A stretch of 60,000 nt of DNA from Liolophura sinensis. Its lineage: Eukaryota > Mollusca > Polyplacophora > Chitonida > Chitonidae. The notes below the pieces were generated by a model that searched no databases, was not told the origin of the DNA, and was given only the letters and a program-made list of their open reading frames with translations. Below are positions 47,001 to 57,350 of the stretch, piece after piece (the stretch's first letter is position 1; each line of letters starts with the position of its first letter). Made by a program: the position numbers and the translations under genes. Location of the stretch: the NCBI RefSeq assembly GCF_032854445.1, contig NC_088300.1, positions 41,384,458 through 41,444,457 of the forward strand. The letters run 5' to 3'.

Positions 47001-47893
47001 ACAACCTTGTTGTCTTAACGTTGGAGGCTTCCATATCGCTGTACTTCATTCTGTCCAATGTCAATAAATGAATTCCATATTAGTATGATATTTGCCAGCT
47101 GTGTTGAAAGGCAATGCATCTTACAGGTGCATGCTAGTCAAAGATGTTTTTATCTTTCTATAACCACAATATATCAGTATTTAGGTTTGGATCCTAATTT
47201 ACTTTCATGACCAATCGTTATGTTACATGGTTAATTAATTCACAGATAATCGCCTAATCGCCTTTCAGAGCTCTCCAAACACATGCTGTGGCCTGCTCTG
47301 CCTGCTTCAAATGTGTCCCATTTATAAACCACACACAGGGGTTCACACGTTATGACCCATGAGGCAAACATATTTATTACAGTGCCACGGGCCAAGGAAA
47401 TCAATTTGACGGCAGAATTCATGTTACAGTCAGTCATCAGGCATGAAAAAGCAAACTGGGAAGCCTGGGATCGTTGGGGAAAAGCCACGGGAGACATAAA
47501 CAGAAGATATCAATAGATCCACTGGTTATTAATACCTGTGCCCTACCACAGTCAGTTACGTCAAGGGCGGTGGTCGGAATAAATGATGGGAATTAAACAA
47601 ACTATAATAATTCAGTTTTTATGGTGGGGGGAGGAGAGGGGAGGTTTATCCAGCGTGACGTATGATTTCAGAATGCGTTACCTTCTTTGTCTAAGCAATT
47701 ACATGTAGTATGCTGTATTTGTGTCTGGCATGACCACTTCCTCACACATGGTTAATATCAGTATTTTGTTTTTCGTAATGAGTAGTTATAGGTTGCCTCA
47801 AGGCTTTAATACTACACAGATAAAATGACTTACCCAGAAGATGAAGTTACAGATGAGGAGAGCGTATTTGGCGCAGCTGTCACACCCGGCCAT
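35005..47893 (-). CDS. Tetraspanin (8 coding exons, 263 aa, complete)
   Basis: Seen: exons on the - strand at 47834-47893, 41974-42186, 40022-40096, 39748-39837, 37669-37743, 36861-36992, 36188-36271 and 35005-35067. Each is bordered by AG/GT and all junctions are phase 0. TM1 is about residues 9-33, TM2 about 56-79, TM3 about 91-113, TM4 about 225-251. Family marks: Asn16 in TM1, CGCCG after TM2, Glu103 in TM3, Glu243 in TM4, CCG at 149-151, and further loop cysteines at 179, 180, 198 and 217 (six in all). Sequons NAS (N133) and NFT (N154) lie in the large loop. Cys near the membrane (C4, C7, C252, C254) could be palmitoylated. Known: tetraspanins organise membrane microdomains with integrins and other partners. 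The family is certain; I cannot tell the ortholog (CD9/TSPAN-like general form). Met1 is chosen because tetraspanin N-termini are short. Confidence 0.95.
35224..35417 (-). mobile_element. tRNA-derived SINE, fourth type
   Basis: On the - strand the head reads TGGCTCAGATGGTAAAGGCG (A box) and GTGTGATCAAATCCAGC (B box). A body and then a tail follow: ATTAAACACCCATCAGATAA with ATAAATAATT. The tRNA head is better kept than in the other copies. Confidence 0.8.
35418..35477 (+). repeat. 60-bp direct repeat, copy B
   Basis: ACTAATTACCCCCGTTGGCT through GCTGCCGGAGTGC, abutting the tRNA head of the SINE at 35224-35417. It may be part of a dispersed element that is also tRNA-like (TGGCTCATGTGGCAG). Confidence 0.85.
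36188..36271 (-). CDS. Tetraspanin exon 7 (last loop cysteine and TM4)
   Basis: The acceptor is CTGCCTAG and the donor GTAAGT. It encodes residues 216-243, starting GCHGKIVNWVESS (the conserved GC before TM4) and continuing IILIAVGLGVALVE with the TM4 glutamate. The preceding T-rich tract is weak (CTGCCTAG), but phase and protein leave little doubt. Confidence 0.92.
36272..36860 (-). other. Intron 6 of the tetraspanin gene
   Basis: AT-rich, with a poly-A run at 36631-36640 and AAACAAACAAGTAAACAAAC near 36705-36725. Nothing else seen. Confidence 0.6.
36861..36992 (-). CDS. Tetraspanin exon 6 (variable region of large loop)
   Basis: The acceptor is GTTTTCAG and the donor GTAAGT. It encodes residues 172-215, with GSCC at 177-180 and EGC at 196-198. 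The CC doublet where many members have PxSC is a mild departure from the usual pattern. Confidence 0.92.
36993..37668 (-). other. Intron 5 of the tetraspanin gene
   Basis: Contains a reverse V-SINE tail fragment at 37521-37565. No other feature. Confidence 0.6.
37521..37565 (-). mobile_element. V-SINE-like tail fragment, copy 7
   Basis: ATATTTATTTGATTGCTGTT then TGATGTCGTACTTGG, matching only the 3' end of the element. A short 5'-truncated insertion. Confidence 0.6.
37669..37743 (-). CDS. Tetraspanin exon 5 (CCG motif)
   Basis: The acceptor is TGTTTCAG and the donor GTGAGT. It encodes residues 147-171, beginning FSCCGADNFTEYYYTSW. It holds the invariant CCG of the large extracellular loop and the sequon NFT. 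Confidence 0.95.
38424..38603 (-). mobile_element. SINE, same family as 10249-10633, partial
   Basis: Read on -: AAAATGGTACTTGCTGCTGC, CTGAGAGG-type box, TGTCAGTATAATGTGATGTG, GGCATGATGCTTCAGTGGC. It lacks the tRNA head and the (CATT)n tail. Confidence 0.75.
38754..38967. mobile_element. MITE-like element with GCCTGTATTTATCAAG ends
   Basis: The left GGCCTGTATTTATCAAGCGA and the right (reverse complement) CCTGTGCCCATATTTATCAC match with small gaps. TTAAGTCATAAAC and TTAAGACTTAGGTCA continue the inverted pairing. About 214 bp, no frame. Confidence 0.6.
39748..39837 (-). CDS. Tetraspanin exon 4 (large loop, helix A/B)
   Basis: The acceptor is TTTTGGCAG and the donor GTAAGT. It encodes residues 117-146, a helical stretch with sequon NAS at N133 that ends MDFFQIK. 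It leads directly into the CCG exon, as is usual for the family. Confidence 0.93.
39838..40021 (-). other. Intron 3 of the tetraspanin gene
   Basis: A short 184-bp intron, AT-rich, with nothing in it. Confidence 0.8.
40022..40096 (-). CDS. Tetraspanin exon 3 (TM3)
   Basis: The acceptor is CTTTTTAG and the donor GTACGT. It encodes YILCLVLIVAAEIGVAIYII and then VKKGE, residues 92-116. It carries the conserved TM3 glutamate. Confidence 0.93.
40097..41973 (-). other. Intron 2 of the tetraspanin gene
   Basis: AT-rich, with a small tandem repeat of AATCTAGTAAGAAATGCAA type at 40935-41005. No exon recognised. Confidence 0.6.
41974..42186 (-). CDS. Tetraspanin exon 2 (end of TM1, small loop, TM2)
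   Basis: The acceptor is TGTTACAG and the donor GTAAGT. It encodes residues 21-91, opening ISGSAVLSVGIWIRVDP, the classic end of TM1. The small extracellular loop follows, then TM2 with VGFCGCCGAVRES, the conserved cysteine-rich turn. Confidence 0.95.
42187..47833 (-). other. Intron 1 of the tetraspanin gene
   Basis: A 5.6-kb intron. Chance frames only, such as 43087-43314 (+) and 47240-47497 (-), with no recognised domain. A reverse SINE tail fragment lies near 46250. A minor T run is at 44700-44720. Confidence 0.5.
46250..46282 (-). mobile_element. SINE 3'-end fragment
   Basis: GAATGAATGAATGCTTGGGG followed by TTTAACCTT is the reverse of the (CATT)n tail and the AAAACCCCAAG end of the SINE at 10249-10633. 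Confidence 0.5.
47834..47893 (-). CDS. Tetraspanin exon 1 (start codon, most of TM1)
   Basis: It encodes MAGCDSCAKYALLICNFIFW and ends at GTAAGT (phase 0). The exon itself probably extends as 5' UTR to about 47979, where a CAG acceptor with a T-rich tract is seen. The upstream frame stays open to there, giving a Lys-rich stretch that I take as untranslated. Confidence 0.9.
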
Positions 47894-47979
47894 CCTGTAT
47901 TCAAATTCTTGCCCACTATTCGCTTTCTGTCTTTTCCTTTTTTTGGCTTTCCTTGTCTGCTTAGACAAAATACTGTAGC
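47894..47979 (-). other. Probable 5' UTR part of tetraspanin coding exon 1
   Basis: On the - strand a TTTTTTTCAG acceptor ends at 47980, so the transcript probably has at least one more upstream noncoding exon at higher coordinates. The in-frame reading here (GYSILSKQTRKAKKRKRQ...) would give an unusually long basic N-terminus for a tetraspanin, so untranslated sequence is preferred. Confidence 0.45.
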
Positions 47980-48034
47980 CTGAAAAAAACATGATGGCTT
48001 ATTGTTAGGTTATCCTCAGAAATATGCGTTGACT

Positions 48035-48105
48035 GTGACAAGAGCGGTGCGATGCCGGTACACCTCTGGTGTTCGATCCGCCCTGGCTGCGGGGAAGCTG
48101 CACGC
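48035..48105 (+). mobile_element. tRNA-like SINE head, uncertain
   Basis: AGCGGTGCGATGCCGGTACA and TGGTGTTCGATCC resemble an A box region and a B box. GGGGAAGCTGCAC after it recurs at 7215-7227. The extent beyond 48105 is unclear. Confidence 0.35.
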
Positions 48106-49223
48106 GGAAGCAAGAGCACCTTTAACTTTCTCTCATCTCTGACTTTTCACGCTAAAGGCTAGAAAACCAAGCATTCAGAGCCCTGCCGGGAGAAAACATC
48201 TACAGTCACTTTAAAGTCATTTTTCACGCGAATTCCCACGGGCTCTTGATAATAATTAGCCACAAAGTCTTGTGATGCCTGCCAATCAAGCTCCTAAACC
48301 ACTTTGAACCAATGGGCGTTCAAACGCTTAACGTGTTTAGCATATGGTGAAGACCGTTAGGCAGGTAGCGAAGAAGACGCTGCCTGGAGGAGCCTACTGT
48401 CAGTGGTTGTAGACAGTTGGGCTTACATCCCGGCGATTCACAAGACACAATGCTGCTTTCCTCCCCTCAGAGGCCTTCACCAACACGCCAGAAATGATCT
48501 CCTCAAACAAGTAGCCTATGCGGCAGGTTTTTAGCGTTCTACAGCAGTTATACAGATAACAATGCCATTTCCCAGTTTGTTGTTTTGCTTGCTTTTTTTT
48601 TGCATCACCAACTCTTGTCGGAAATGTCTCTCTTCAACACCTAGTAACCTTTCCCTTGCTTTATTGTCTAACAGTGCCGTCAGACCGAGGTCGGTAATTA
48701 AATCAATGTTTATCGCTTGCGGTATCGAGTCGTACGGATGCACAGTCAGAGTGCCTCCTTGCATCCACACTAATGAAAGCAATTAATTTGCCTCGCTCAA
48801 CACTGTGAGATAATTATAAGTCGATTAACCATACAGTCAGCAGAGTTTTCACTGGCTTAACGTGGACGAAACAGAACGGTGCACTCTTTACACTGGTGTA
48901 TAAATATCACTGGCTAGAATACGAGAGGTAATTGAGGTTATTTGACGACAACGGCCTATTATGCCTATTAACTCTGGTGAGTGCCAAAACTATTCAACAG
49001 TTCCTTTTAGCATTACTTATCCAGTATCTAACTGGCGTGTAAACCTTAAACTTGTGTAAACAGAAGTTTACCAGAACTCACCACCGAATCTAGTTAACAT
49101 TATGAGTAAAACAAATCAAATACCTAAATAGATTTGTAATTAGGTGTTTCAAGTAATTCAGGCTTAAAATTCTATTGAAATCGTTAGGATTATTCCGTAT
49201 TGAAATCGTTAGAATTTTAAATA
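48106..49223. other. Region upstream of the tetraspanin coding exons, no gene recognised
   Basis: Probably the first intron or upstream region of the tetraspanin transcript. A minus-strand frame at 48531-48782 (83 codons, with LITDLGLTALLDNKARERLL) looks protein-like, but has no homology that I recognise and no good splice sites. Confidence 0.3.
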
Positions 49224-52130
49224 TTCTCGGCAGTTTTGTGATACATTTTATGACAAAACGACAAATGGTACACTCATGAAACTTCAGTATCTTTTAGGTT
49301 TTGTTTTAACTTTTGAAAACATTTGATCGTGAGACTTGGCGGCCATGTTGGATTTTGTTCAAAGCCTAAAAAATTTTCTTCTCCACAACTGTTGAAGCGA
49401 TTCAGCTGAAACTTAAACAGCAGTTGCACAAAGCCTCGACTTGACAAGGAGGATTTTCTCCGCTGAAAATTGTACAAGCTCTCTATTGGATGACAATGTC
49501 ATGTGACCAAAAAATTCGTTTGGCTAATATCTCCTTAACCAGTGAAGCTAGAGATGCAATCTTAAGGTCTAACATCATTCCAATGTAAGGATACAAATTA
49601 TACATAACTGGAAGTGACCTGAGTAAACTATTAGTTGTGCATGACAAATAAAATCATTTTTACATTTTCAAAAATTAAAAATCTTCTACAGCTAAAAGGC
49701 TTAACAAGAAATGCACGAAACATAGATATGTGGGGGATCCGGAGATATGCTTTTGCGAGTAAAAATCTGGGTGTCATCATCCACGTGACCTGGCGGCCAT
49801 ACAAAATAATATGAAAATATTTGAGAGTCATTTTTTCCAGAACCCCATGTCGCATTGACTTCAAATTTAGGGCACGTAACAAGCGTTCCCTAGACACAAT
49901 TGAAAAGAAAAAGAATGCAATATGTGAGCAAAAGAGGTTTTAGCTGATAGAGCGAAAGTGACGTCATGTGAAAAATTCCTTGAATTTCAATATTCTGAAT
50001 ATGCAATCTGACGTAGTTTGACGCGAATCTGGTCTTATTTCTTTCCTGTAAGGTGTATTTTTATCGCAAAGTGCGATAAAACTGCGAAAAAGCGCAATTA
50101 CCCCCACATTTGTAAGTCACAGAAAACAGAAAACCGTTACAGCTGTAAAGCTCAAAATTGATCAGTGTAAAGGTCTATATATGTTTCACACTCAGCTGTC
50201 GTGATAAATACAGGATGTACAGGGATCCGAAATCTGATGAAAGACCGAATTTACTATATTTGGCACATCTATATCACTGCAGTATATAATGCCTATACAA
50301 TGCATTCGTGTCTAGGATTAATGTACAAACATTGCAAGTATCCTGCTAGTTTGACGTTCTGATCACGCACCTGGTCTTATTTCTTTCCTGCGATGTCGCA
50401 AATTGCGATCAAAGCGCGAAAAAAAGGAAATTTCCTCAGTATTTGAAAGTCTCGTTAATGAAAACTGTTACAGATTTAAACCGGAAAATCTCGGAGTGCA
50501 AAGGGCTGTATGTGTACTGTATGTGTGCCGAAACTCGTTAAAGTGTTTCAAATGTACAGCACTTCAAATCTAACGGAAGATCCGTTACAGACATTTACAC
50601 ACTGGCCCTACTGGCTTAATCCCCGGCATTGCTGTCCCCGACAGCTATATTTATTATTATTCTCAGCAATTTTGTCATATATTTTATGAAAACCACACAA
50701 GGTACATTCCTGAAACTTGAAACTTGAAGGACTTGAAGTTCTGCTTTTTAACTTTGGAAACACTTGATCGCGTGACTTGGCGGCCATATTGGGTGCAAAC
50801 ACGAAATAAATCTGCTGGTGAGATTGAACTTGCAGTTGCGCAAATCTTAGGCACGTTCAGGGTGATAACGAGGACGTTTTCCGTTAAAAGTTGTGCAAGC
50901 TCGCAGTTGGGTGAAAACGTCATCTGACCAAAAAATTTTGGCTAATATTTGCTACACTCCTGCTACACTTACAGATGATGATTTACTGCAAATATTCCTA
51001 TCTGATGCAGTTTTGGACGCTGCAAAACCTGAGGTGGATATATCTCCTTACCTAATGAGACTGCGGACGCTGCAAAACCGGAGGTAGGTATATCTCTTTA
51101 CCTAATGAGACTGCGGACGCTGCAAAAACGGAGGTGGATATATCTCCTTACCTAATGAGACTGCGTACGCTGCAAAACCTGAGGTGGATATATCTCCTAA
51201 CCTAATGAGACTACCGACGCTGCAAAACCTGAGGTGGATATATCTTCTTACCTAATGAGACTGCGGACGCTGCAAAACCGGAGGTAGGTATATCTCTTTA
51301 CCTAATGAGACTGCGGACGCTGCAAAACCGGAGGTGGATATATCTTCTTATCTAATGAGACTACGGACGCTGCAAAACCGGAGGTGGGTATATCTCCTTA
51401 TCTCATGAGGCAACAGACACAATCTTAAGGTCTATAACATCACCCCAATGCAAGGAGACAAATTTTAGATAACAGGAAGTCACGTCAGCAAACCGCAAGT
51501 GGTACATGCCAAAAAAAATCGTCACTTTTACATTTTTCAAAGTTTAAAAACTTATGCAGCTAAAAAGGCTTAAGAGAAATTCGTGAAACATAGGTATATC
51601 ATAGACCCGGAGATGTGCTCTTGCGAGTAAGAACCTGGGTGTCACCTCGCGGCCATATAGGGTTGATATGAAAATATTTGAGAGTCACTTTCACCAGAAC
51701 CCCATGTCTAATTGACTTCACATTTAGCACGCGCTTGGACAGTACAAGAACGCATTGTGTGAACAAATCAGGTTTGAGCGAAGGTGAGGTCATCTGGACA
51801 TATTTGTTAATTTCATTATTCTAAATATGCTGTCTGAAGTAGTTTGACGTCCTCATCAAAAATCTGGTATTATTTCTTTCCCGCGATATATACTTTCTGC
51901 CATACTTGCACGTAACGTGAATGAAAACTGGTATAGCTGTAAAATTGAAAGTCTCGTGGTGCAAAAGGCTGTTTATGTGCTGTATGTGTGTCGAAGCACG
52001 TTGAAGTGTGTTAAACAGTACAGATCTTCAAATGTAACGGAAGAAAACGATGCAGATATGCACACACAGGCCCTACCCCGACATCGCTGCTCGGTGACGT
52101 ATTCTGTGTTTTTAAAATACAAAATTTAAA
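49224..52130. repeat. Tandem duplication of a unit of about 1.44 kb
   Basis: Unit 1 (49224-50659) and unit 2 (50660-52130) share, in order: ACATTTGATCGTGAGACTTGG-type, TGTGACCAAAAAATT, GCAATCTTAAGGTCTA, GGAGATATGCTTTTGCGAGT, GAAAATATTTGAGAGTCA and TCTGGTCTTATTTCTTTCC blocks. No frame is conserved between them, so it is noncoding. The last block occurs three times (about 49995, 50358, 51850). Confidence 0.85.
50990..51412. repeat. Minisatellite, 50-bp unit, about 8 copies
   Basis: The unit is GCGGACGCTGCAAAACCGGA, then GGTGGATATATCTCCTTACC, then TAATGAGACT. It lies inside unit 2 of the 1.44-kb duplication, at the place where unit 1 has only TCCTTAACCAGTGAAGCTAG. Confidence 0.95.
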
Positions 52131-52374
52131 AAATAGAGACTTTATACTGGTTCTGGTCGCTTTACCATCGTTAGCACATGTGCTTTAACCTTTCCTAGCC
52201 AAATCCAGCCTTGTCTCTCTCAGACATGCCTACTTGATTTTACTAATGTTTCAGGTCACCCACATAACCCACCTAGCCAAGTTTTGCATTTGAAAAGTTG
52301 TACACAGTTTGACGCAAAATCCCAAACTGCCATGTTAAATTTAAAATGGAGTTTGCTAAATAGTTGTTCACTCT

Positions 52375-52725
52375 AGTCTCCATCATACACTGGCTTCATC
52401 AAGGATAACGACTTGTCTATAGCCTCTACCAAAAACTAGCTTTATTAGGACGGACAGTGGCTAATCAAGCATTGAGCATGTCAGGGACAAAGACTTGTTT
52501 GTAGTCTCTACCAGATCCTGGTGTCATTAGGACAGACGGTGACGAGTCACACATTAAACGTATCAGAGAGGAAAACTTGTCTGTAGCGTCCAGCAGACAC
52601 TAGCTTCACAGGGACAGACAGTGGCTAATCAGGGATAAATACTTGTCTGTAATCTCATCCAGGCACTGACTTCATTTGGGACCTACAGTAGCTAATCAAC
52701 CATTAAACGTAATCAAACTAGCTTT
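52375..52725. repeat. Tandem repeat, about 85-90 bp, four copies
   Basis: The unit contains ACTTGTCTGTAGTCTCTACC, CACTAGCTTCATTAGGACAG and CAGTGGCTAATCA. Copies are well diverged. Confidence 0.85.
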
Positions 52726-55700
52726 ATTTTTGACAAAATATCAGGAATAGGCGCTAGTCACTACCAGATCTTGGCTTCACTGACGGAAACTCACCCTGCT
52801 TTTCAGCATACTTCACAGAGAGATAGACATAGGCTCATGGCAATTTCGAACAGATTCGTTTTGAAACTGAGGAGGGTAGCCACCATGAAAATAGCTCATA
52901 CAAAACATGGTGCTAGTCTGTAATTTTCCTTATGGAAAAAATATAATCCTTTCTACCATGTCTTGATAACAACAAGATTGAATAAAATGAAATCGTTTGT
53001 CATTTTCAACTGAGAGACAGTTTAACAGAGAAACTTAACGTTCTGTAAGTAGTAATGCACGCAAAGCATAGCAACATATTCCATGTTAAACTGTATATAT
53101 GTGATAAATACACATTTATATGTTAATCAGGATTCGGTTTAGCCTTGGTTTATTTCAGTGAAAATGCATCAGTATTTACAATGCGCTCTGTGCATTGTTT
53201 TATAATGGAATTCTATATTAAATCTTTCGTTTAGAATTTTGTTTACAATAAAGTACAATCAACATTTCACGCGCATTTCAAGAGTGGGTAGATGAACTCA
53301 CAACAAACACGCATATGCTCTTATGCACCGTATAAGGGGAGATAAATGTGCTGAGTAAATGATGTACTGTTTGTCTAACACACGTGTTCCTGACGTCTAC
53401 GAGCAAAAGAAACGTTCAAATCGAAACACACTGCACAGCCTACACGGTTAGTTTTCTGTCTGTGTAAATAGCAATGATAAAAAAAAAATGATCAATTTAT
53501 CAAAAAGCTACCTTAAACTCAGAGTCGGTTCTGTATAAGGATTGTAGGCATATACACGTCTCAACTTGTAGCATTTGACAGATTCTGTGTTATGAGTGAA
53601 ACACAATCAACGTCATAAGTTATTAATATAAAAATACTGTAATGAATCAAACACCTTACAATTAAGTGTCTTAATCTTGTTTATAATTCTCATGTGAGGA
53701 AATCTGAACGGAGTGGTCAGAATCTCCTGTCCTCTGCTGCTTCAGTGTGTCCAATTCCGCTTAAACCTGGGATATGTGAATGTATATGCATCGTGTTGAT
53801 TAAAATCGTCACGTTGTATGAGTGTACAGTTGCTATCAAAGCGCAACTTTGACATATGTTTTGATTGACGAAAACTTGTAAACCAACATGGTACACAATT
53901 TGGATGCACAGTTTGGATACTGTTTAACTTTAAGTGCCTGAGAAATCCCTTGCGTCTTTCTGGCGTCATTAAAATTATTTTGATCACTTGCTTATTTATT
54001 CTTACATTATATATCTTTCCGTCCTTTTGTACTGAGTTTTGTATTGAGCGTCGATTTGGAAAATATTCATGCAGTTATTGACATGTAGCCTTCTGTTATA
54101 TGATTGACAACTGAACAGATTCATACCAATTTTAAGACTTTAGTGTACTTGAACAAACAGAGAATTCAAAAATATCACACAAATATCGGACTTCCATATT
54201 TTCCGAGTTCACGCATCATGGGAATTAATTTACATATCACGCATTATGTATTTATTGCCTTAACAAAAAGATGACTACATGTAATTAAAAACTTACGCCG
54301 ACTTACCTTACGCCGTTCTTTTGATTCCTTTGCATTGTTTTATAATAGAATGGTATATTCAATGTCACATCTATAAATTTTGAGTAACGTTTATTAGAGT
54401 CCAGTCAACATCAACGCAGTTTTTTACCTAATTCTGCTCATGGTGTTAGGATGTGCTGTTTACGTTGCTACTCTTTTGCGCATGTACACCAACAGTTGGG
54501 TTAAAACTCTGAGGTAAATTGGCAATAGCAAAAGACTGAAACTAGAGTTAAAATACAAAGATGTAGAAAATGAAGATTTTCTTGGTTTCTCTCATAGATA
54601 TTGATACATTTATATTTGCTTTCTAGTGATAACTTTTTTGCTTATCGACATAGGGAATTAGTCAATGAAGTTCCCTAAAACCCCATTGCAATCTATGTAT
54701 AGATATACTTTAACAGTTAGAAAATCTGTTCATCACACCACCAACAAATCATGACAGATCAGGTAAATCGAGGAATTCTGGTAACCCATGCAGCTTCAAA
54801 ATTCTATATATTCCACGAATTCTATTACTCGGATAACAGTAATATAACTTCAGTGATATTACCAGAATACCGGTCATATTTTTTTACAAAGTTACTATGT
54901 AATTTATAATTCCAAATCACAATTCAGGTCGTCAACCGCCAACACAAACCCAAAGTCAAATTTCCAAAGACCAGTTTCAATAATAAAAATAGCAATTAAT
55001 AAAATTCTCTTAAAATTATTTTTACATCATTATAACGGAAAATAGTTACCTGAAGGCAAAAGTAGTAAATTGTCATTGGTGTAGGAATAGACATACACGT
55101 ATAATAACCGATGTGTCAAATCCAGTATGTAGTCCTCAACACTTTATGCATGCTTAAATCATTGAACAGATCCATATTTGTATTATACAAGACGGAATGC
55201 TATGAAGCAAGAAAACGTATACAGGTAGGTCAGTTGCGCTATGTTTTAACTCTCCATATAACCTCAGCGTCTATGTACACAAAGACGATTTGAACACTCA
55301 ATTGTAGGAGGGTAGGGGTAAGGTGTTTCCAACATAAGAGTCACGATGCTTTTGAGAATTTGATATTATGGATGTCTCCACTTTTGGGAACAGTTAAGCC
55401 CTATAATACTAAAAGCAATCGTTTAATTTCATTATTTCTGTAGTTACCCAAATTGCAATAGCACTGATGTCAACGTCGCAGATCCTTACATAATTCAATG
55501 AGCAAATGAGATGGCCTAGCAAATGCATGCGTACAAATTTTTTTTCATTGGCATGACAATACAGAAACTCAACTTCGAAATGCTCCAAATACTTTGCACA
55601 TTATTGCACTTTCGAGATTCATGTCGCATACGAAGACAAATTACCGATACCAGACAATGACAGCTGGGAAGAGAACTTCTGAAATTAATAGTTTTGATTC

Positions 55701-56222
55701 ACAAATGAAGGCCTAAATTGAAACCAGGTAGCACATGGCATTGATAGCTATAGGAAAAACATTTGTTCGGCAATCATAACCGCAAATCTAACACCACGTC
55801 AAAGCCATAAAGCAACCCATTTATAGTCTCAGTATGTTTTCCCGTGCAGAAATGTCACCAAAATTTGGCCCAGTGAACTTGCAAGAACCAGCGAATCATG
55901 AAATTATCAAAGTCATATGTTACTTAACTATATAAGTCAGTGTGTCAAGGATATACGAAGTATCGCCTTCTGTGTGAACGACTCGACATTTATGAAGCGT
56001 TTAGCGTTTCTCTTGGCTATTACCAGAGCGATGGAGCCCCGTTTAACAGTCCTGAGTTCTTCAAAATCAAATAACCAAAGCACAGACGTTTTAAGTCTAT
56101 AATGGCCAGACACTCTTTAGATTAATTTCCAAAATAAATATTAAACTACCTACAGCCAGCGTAATAAAATTAAGTAATGGTGACATAATCACAGCTTTCT
56201 TATTTAGACAGCTTAAACAAGA
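52726..56222. other. Intergenic, no gene recognised
   Basis: AT-rich. An imperfect direct repeat of about 80 bp (GCATTGTTTTATAATnGAAT and following) occurs at 53193 and 54331, so a decayed dispersed repeat is present. Short open frames have no recognisable domains. Confidence 0.35.
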
Positions 56223-56475
56223 ATCAGACAGGCAGAGATGTCATTTAGAAAGTGGATTAAGTAACAGTATTATCGTTAATAGGGATTTATAAATATATTA
56301 AAAAAAATATATATATATATATATATAGTACAGGGAATATAACACAGATTCTAGTGTTGGTTGAGCTCACTGCGGGATTCCATGTTTACCGACATACTTC
56401 CTCGTTGTGTAATCCATATTAACGATAATACTCTTACTTAATCCACTTTCTAAATGACATCTCTACCTGTCTGAT
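56223..56475. repeat. 58-bp inverted repeat around an AT microsatellite
   Basis: Arms 56223-56280 and 56418-56475 are inverted copies with only two mismatches. The 137-bp spacer holds (AT)n at 56307-56328. Either a MITE or a recent local inversion-duplication. Confidence 0.9.
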
Positions 56476-56574
56476 ATATTCACCTAAGGGAGTGGCGTCA
56501 TTTGTCATCATCAGAGGGGTAATGCATGTTCGTTGTAAAGTCTACCGATCTACCGATCTATTTTTGTGGAAGGC

Positions 56575-56640
56575 CTGTTGGTCTGAGGCCTGACTCTGAG
56601 GTCTCTGGTTCGAAACCAGTGGTCGAAGTGGTCTCAGCCA
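56575..56640 (+). other. tRNA-like sequence with perfect B box
   Basis: CTGGTTCGAAACCAG at 56612-56626 is a perfect B box and small T-arm hairpin. No full cloverleaf could be folded by eye, so it is a SINE head or tRNA relic rather than a working tRNA. Confidence 0.3.
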
Positions 56641-57138
56641 AATTTCAGCACTAGAATCTGTGCTATATTCAGAAAGTGTAATACTGTTACTTAAAACAAG
56701 AATATTTCACGAGTCTCTCGTAATATTTTGAGTACATAAATACAATGATACCTTGTAAAATTATAGTACAGTGCCATGACACTTACGTGTATGTAACGTG
56801 TACGAAACATGTACGTGCGCTTTGTTAAACCATGCAGTAGGCGCAACAAGACATACATGAGGCTGTATACAATATAATAAAGACGTACAATATAGAGAGG
56901 AAAACCAGAGCAGCCACGACAGTGTGATAATTGACAAACGGTTATCTGTAACTGGTGAAATCTGGCCTCTTATCAATTTACCTTAGCTACAGAGCTTTTT
57001 TGTAACCGTACATGTAAATCCTTAAACAGTAACAAATTACACGCCCTTAGCAATATAGCTTAGGCAGAACTGGGGGAAAATGCAGTGATGTTAATTGAAA
57101 TATATTAAAGATCACTGGTCTGTATTCATCATTATCAT
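56641..57138. other. Intergenic, nothing recognised
   Basis: CAGCACTAGAATCTGTGCTA near 56646-56665 is the inverse of ACAGATTCTAGTGTTGG at 56344-56360, so the inverted-repeat complex extends here. Otherwise AT-rich. Confidence 0.4.
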
Positions 57139-57350
57139 TATTTATTTATTTGACTGGTGCTTTACGTCGTACTCAAGAATATTTCGCTTTTACGTCAGTG
57201 ACAAACATTATGGTGGGAAGAAACCGGGCAGAGTCTGCGGGAAACCTACGACCATCCGCAGGTTACTGACACACATTCTCATGTACGGTGAAAGAGAGAG
57301 CTTGCATGAGCTGGACTTGAACTCACAGCAACCGCATTGGTGAGAGGCTC
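57139..57350 (-). mobile_element. V-SINE-like retroposon, copy 8
   Basis: Reverse orientation: TTATTTATTTGACTGGTGCT tail, CATTATGGTGGGAAGAAACC core, ACTTGAACTCACAGC B box, and part of the head (CGCATTGGTGAGAGGCTC). Nearly full length. Confidence 0.85.

Noticed and set aside
47894-47992. Extended Lys-rich N-terminus for the tetraspanin
   Set aside because: The ATG at 47992 lies in the preceding intron before the acceptor, and tetraspanin N-termini are short.
56575-56640. Working tRNA gene
   Set aside because: A perfect B box but no complete cloverleaf or acceptor stem by eye. More likely a SINE head or relic.
57095-57343. 82-codon frame on + at the V-SINE copy
   Set aside because: It is a read-through of the SINE.
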